From an uncultured Paraprevotella sp. (GTDB lineage Bacteria > Bacteroidota > Bacteroidia > Bacteroidales > Bacteroidaceae): DNA of 63,200 nt. The notes under the pieces are model-generated. The model was not told the DNA's origin. It did no database searches and worked only from the letters and a program-made list of their open reading frames with translations. The translations under genes were made by a program, and so were the position numbers. The stretch is taken from NCBI GenBank assembly GCA_900548345.1, contig URKA01000015.1, forward strand, positions 1 through 63,200, in the 5' to 3' direction. Positions 61,801 through 63,200 of this stretch are shown one piece after another (the stretch's first letter is position 1; the number at the start of each line of letters is the position of its first letter).

Positions 61801-63115
61801 AAAGGTCATCAAAGAACATAAGGGTGACGTATCTTTCCTGTTGCCGAAAATCACGGCATGGACCATACAGGCCAACAATGTAGTACGCAATGAGGTCACG
61901 GACGAAAACTGGGATGGCATATCCGGCAGCCCGACAGGATTGGTAAAGGCCACCAAAGGTACGGTATCTACCAAGCTCTCCGGAATGCCCGCAGGCACCT
62001 ATCGCATGGTGACATCTGTGCGTGGACCGAAGAATAACCGAATCCTTACATCTGTCAACAATCAGACCGAATCGTCGGTAATCTTGCCCGGATGGAACCT
62101 TAAAGAGGTGGGTACGGCTCCCATCATCAATACAAACGGCGTACAGATGACAGCAGCTGCCGGTGACACCGGTTACAATACCGGCTACAATTGCAAAGGC
62201 TGGTGTTGGGCCGTGGCAGAAGGGACCTTGGACAAGGCCGGTGACCTTGTTCTGACCATTGCATCCAATGGCGGAGAAGGACAAGTCAGCAACGTGTACC
62301 TATATTATATGGACAGCGACCAGGTAGTCACATTCAAGGAGGGAGAAAAACTGACCAATACGGAAAAGACCGTAACGGCAGACATCAGTGTGGGAAATCC
62401 GAACACCATCATAGAAAGTGAAGAAGCCATTACCACGGCTGCCGGTACAGTATTGAACAATAACTTGGTTGACGGGCACATTTCCAACTTCGTACTTTTC
62501 GACGGATACGCTTATCTGCCGGTGAAAGCCACTGCAGACCGTGTGACTTTTCATACCAATCTGACAACAGACAATTGGGCCGGAATATGCTTGCCGTTTG
62601 TTCCTGAGGAAGAACTCACCTTTTATCAGCCTTCTTCAATCAACTCTACGGAAATCGTTTTGAGCGAGGTTGGCCAGACAGTGGCTCCCGACATGCCTTA
62701 TTTTGTGAGAACAGACATTCCATTGTCCTGCCTGACAGCACATGATGCAAACCTACAGAGCAATGTATCATTAACCAATCCGGCTTCTCCTGTTGCGTCT
62801 ATGACAGGCACCTATGAGACAGTATCTGTAGTTGAAGGAAAAAGGAACTACGTGCTCCATGACAACCGTCTGGAAGCAGTCGGACAAACCACCAACATTC
62901 CTCCATTCTGCTCATGGCTTACTTTGAACCAGGATTCCGAAGTAAAAGCCTTTACTATAAAGATTGGCAATGCCGACGGTATCATTGAAATGAGAACGGC
63001 AGAATCAGCGGACGAATCACCGATTTATGACCTTTCAGGACGAAAAGTGCATCCTGCATCTGTCAAGAACGGCATTTACATTCAAAATGGAAAGAAAACC
63101 TTATATCGCCCATAA
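58898..63115 (+). CDS. Large modular GH30 glycosidase with C-terminal sorting-like tail
   Basis: A 1405-residue exported enzyme (signal MRKTLFTVLVLSGQLCMQAQ). The GH30 barrel with its beta side domain (about 25-515) opens with FRSFGTCFNELDWYAL. It has acid/base Glu in CCYQNEAYT (about 254) and nucleophile Glu in IQTESECGGG (about 355). GH30 members are beta-glucosidases, beta-1,6-glucanases or xylanases; I cannot choose. Accessory parts follow: a beta-trefoil-like region (about 540-680), a CBM-like domain starting NPDFNRLHNGDDVW (about 705-880), a FIVAR-like helical segment (about 890-960), and further beta domains (about 970-1370). The end PIYDLSGRKVHP ... NGIYIQNGKK is a short T9SS-like tail. 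It is directly downstream of an HTCS. Confidence 0.88.
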   Translation: MRKTLFTVLVLSGQLCMQAQTMKALQISTTENDKWHVYPTGVVEDDNNPLRVKFTSNDVNCTFRSFGTCFNELDWYALQLLPKEEQDKFFHNLFDPEGDLRFTLGRIPMGASDYAAQENFYTELYHERNEGIGIWDAWYSPDEMPKGEQDLNMEHFTLERDRKAIIPFIKRAMQENPELTFWCSPWSPPMWMKKSEHYSNRAGYGNGLDVTYPRYTTQFKMEDPILKAHAMYFSRFITEYGKEGIPITGCCYQNEAYTVNYYPNTSWSAEDAGRFNADYLIPYLNEHNPGVKVWLGTLNTADINNIETILNTVSTAEGYQGKRLSEMVAGAGFQWEGRDAIATIRKDYPGLEMIQTESECGGGTFDWAAGVHTFELIHHYLKNGCVDYTNWNSILGGNGRGPFMNWWQNALVHINERLPRANGTCTAYYTPEYYAYKHYSHFLCQGTKILKKPVDKELLLVAQRPDGLYVAVVGNEAAQERSLKLDIDGHCINVNVPAHSMNTFVVGTEEQINTLAIKEGMKEDEKEYPADNTHSVYIDPAQKYYLYNVKEGKFLNAGGRYGTRPVLDEIGCEYTLEYSDTGDDYYLATPYGNNTHFGYQEVDNGLGLEQKYFMDNGAAKERLTFYPTNEDNVYAIGIFGHYLTYKTSLSIGDLNEGEVGYGQEIKDGDNVNEIEGCQWRLVTAEERWAQAKKATEENPMDVTFACIKNPDFNRLHNGDDVWSQAPATPGLTTDPYREYIGEFGNYEALDAYLDLTHLPAGVYEFSVAGFYRGANSANVADENTSVSVYATGDDGVAVTNFLPTWAAGRHEGRIGQGNELEVADAQGWYVPNDGVASIHYLGKGCYPRTAVRATVKEGKLRVGFSATASAPQDKVTFDNLRVKYYPYADDATMNMEYLEKLNARIEEAKTLLDGTSNPTGKEELSAAINVAQKVYNDQPAWTVSQQAIFDLEDAVESFNKLQESGDMIKVIKEHKGDVSFLLPKITAWTIQANNVVRNEVTDENWDGISGSPTGLVKATKGTVSTKLSGMPAGTYRMVTSVRGPKNNRILTSVNNQTESSVILPGWNLKEVGTAPIINTNGVQMTAAAGDTGYNTGYNCKGWCWAVAEGTLDKAGDLVLTIASNGGEGQVSNVYLYYMDSDQVVTFKEGEKLTNTEKTVTADISVGNPNTIIESEEAITTAAGTVLNNNLVDGHISNFVLFDGYAYLPVKATADRVTFHTNLTTDNWAGICLPFVPEEELTFYQPSSINSTEIVLSEVGQTVAPDMPYFVRTDIPLSCLTAHDANLQSNVSLTNPASPVASMTGTYETVSVVEGKRNYVLHDNRLEAVGQTTNIPPFCSWLTLNQDSEVKAFTIKIGNADGIIEMRTAESADESPIYDLSGRKVHPASVKNGIYIQNGKKTLYRP

Positions 63116-63191
63116 GATGTCTGTTTAGTGTTTGGGTTACGAAACGTAAGCATTCGAAGAAATGCACCTTTTACACTTTGAGGTTTGGTTG

Positions 63192-63199
63192 TAGCTTTG
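63192..63199 (+). promoter_or_regulatory. -7 box of a gene beyond the window
   Basis: TAGCTTTG matches TAnnTTTG at the right edge, so the next plus-strand gene probably starts just outside. The stretch 63116-63191 shows nothing else. Confidence 0.4.
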
Positions 63200-63200
63200 C

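Overview
The window is a chromosomal segment of a Bacteroidales bacterium, probably a gut member. The evidence is the Bacteroidetes -7 promoter signature (TAnnTTTG) in front of many genes, hybrid two-component (HTCS) style regulators, many exported carbohydrate-active enzymes, a 63-residue S21, and a complete core type IX secretion (T9SS) operon. T9SS plus a GC content that looks near 50% by eye would suit a Prevotellaceae-like organism such as Paraprevotella better than a classic gut Bacteroides, but that is inference. I see no SusC/SusD pair, insertion sequence, integrase of a mobile element, or CRISPR array.

Layout. 1-3.6 kb is housekeeping: the 3' end of groEL, a tRNA-Thr, hpf, xerC, rpsU and mdh. 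3.9-33 kb is a large glycan-degradation region in two transcriptional blocks. Block 1 (3.9-17.8 kb) holds an alginate-lyase-domain lyase, two GH49/GH28-type beta-helix enzymes, a double GH43, a GH51 arabinofuranosidase and a GH97, arranged around a membrane-anchored propeller/AraC regulator that lacks kinase and receiver domains. Three of its promoters share one operator at a fixed distance from the -7 box. Block 2 (17.9-32.9 kb) is a four-gene minus-strand operon: a modular GH29, a 1766-residue GH141-like/VCBS protein, a second GH29, and a GH31-GH127/146 fusion. A divergent cytosolic AraC regulator sits at its head.

34-47.6 kb is mostly core metabolism (pepP, a gamma-carbonic-anhydrase-like protein, an alpha/beta hydrolase-DUF3237 fusion, waaA, gltX, a 7TM-HD phosphodiesterase, priA), ending in a GH3 glucosidase co-transcribed with priA. 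47.7-54.5 kb carries a small outer-membrane barrel and the T9SS operon porP-porK-porL-porM-porN. 54.9-63.1 kb is a full HTCS regulator followed by a large modular GH30.

How it fits together. Three of the largest enzymes (the modular GH29, the GH141-like protein and the GH30) end in C-terminal segments resembling T9SS sorting domains, and the T9SS core is encoded in the same window. My inference is that these multimodular enzymes are exported to the cell surface by T9SS, while the smaller enzymes with only a signal peptide stay periplasmic or become surface-associated. The combined activities (fucosidases, arabinofuranosidases, GH97 and GH31 alpha-glycosidases, a uronate lyase) point to a branched, fucose- and arabinose-containing plant or algal polysaccharide. 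Three intergenic regions carry arrays of a degenerate 22-bp tandem repeat that I do not recognise.
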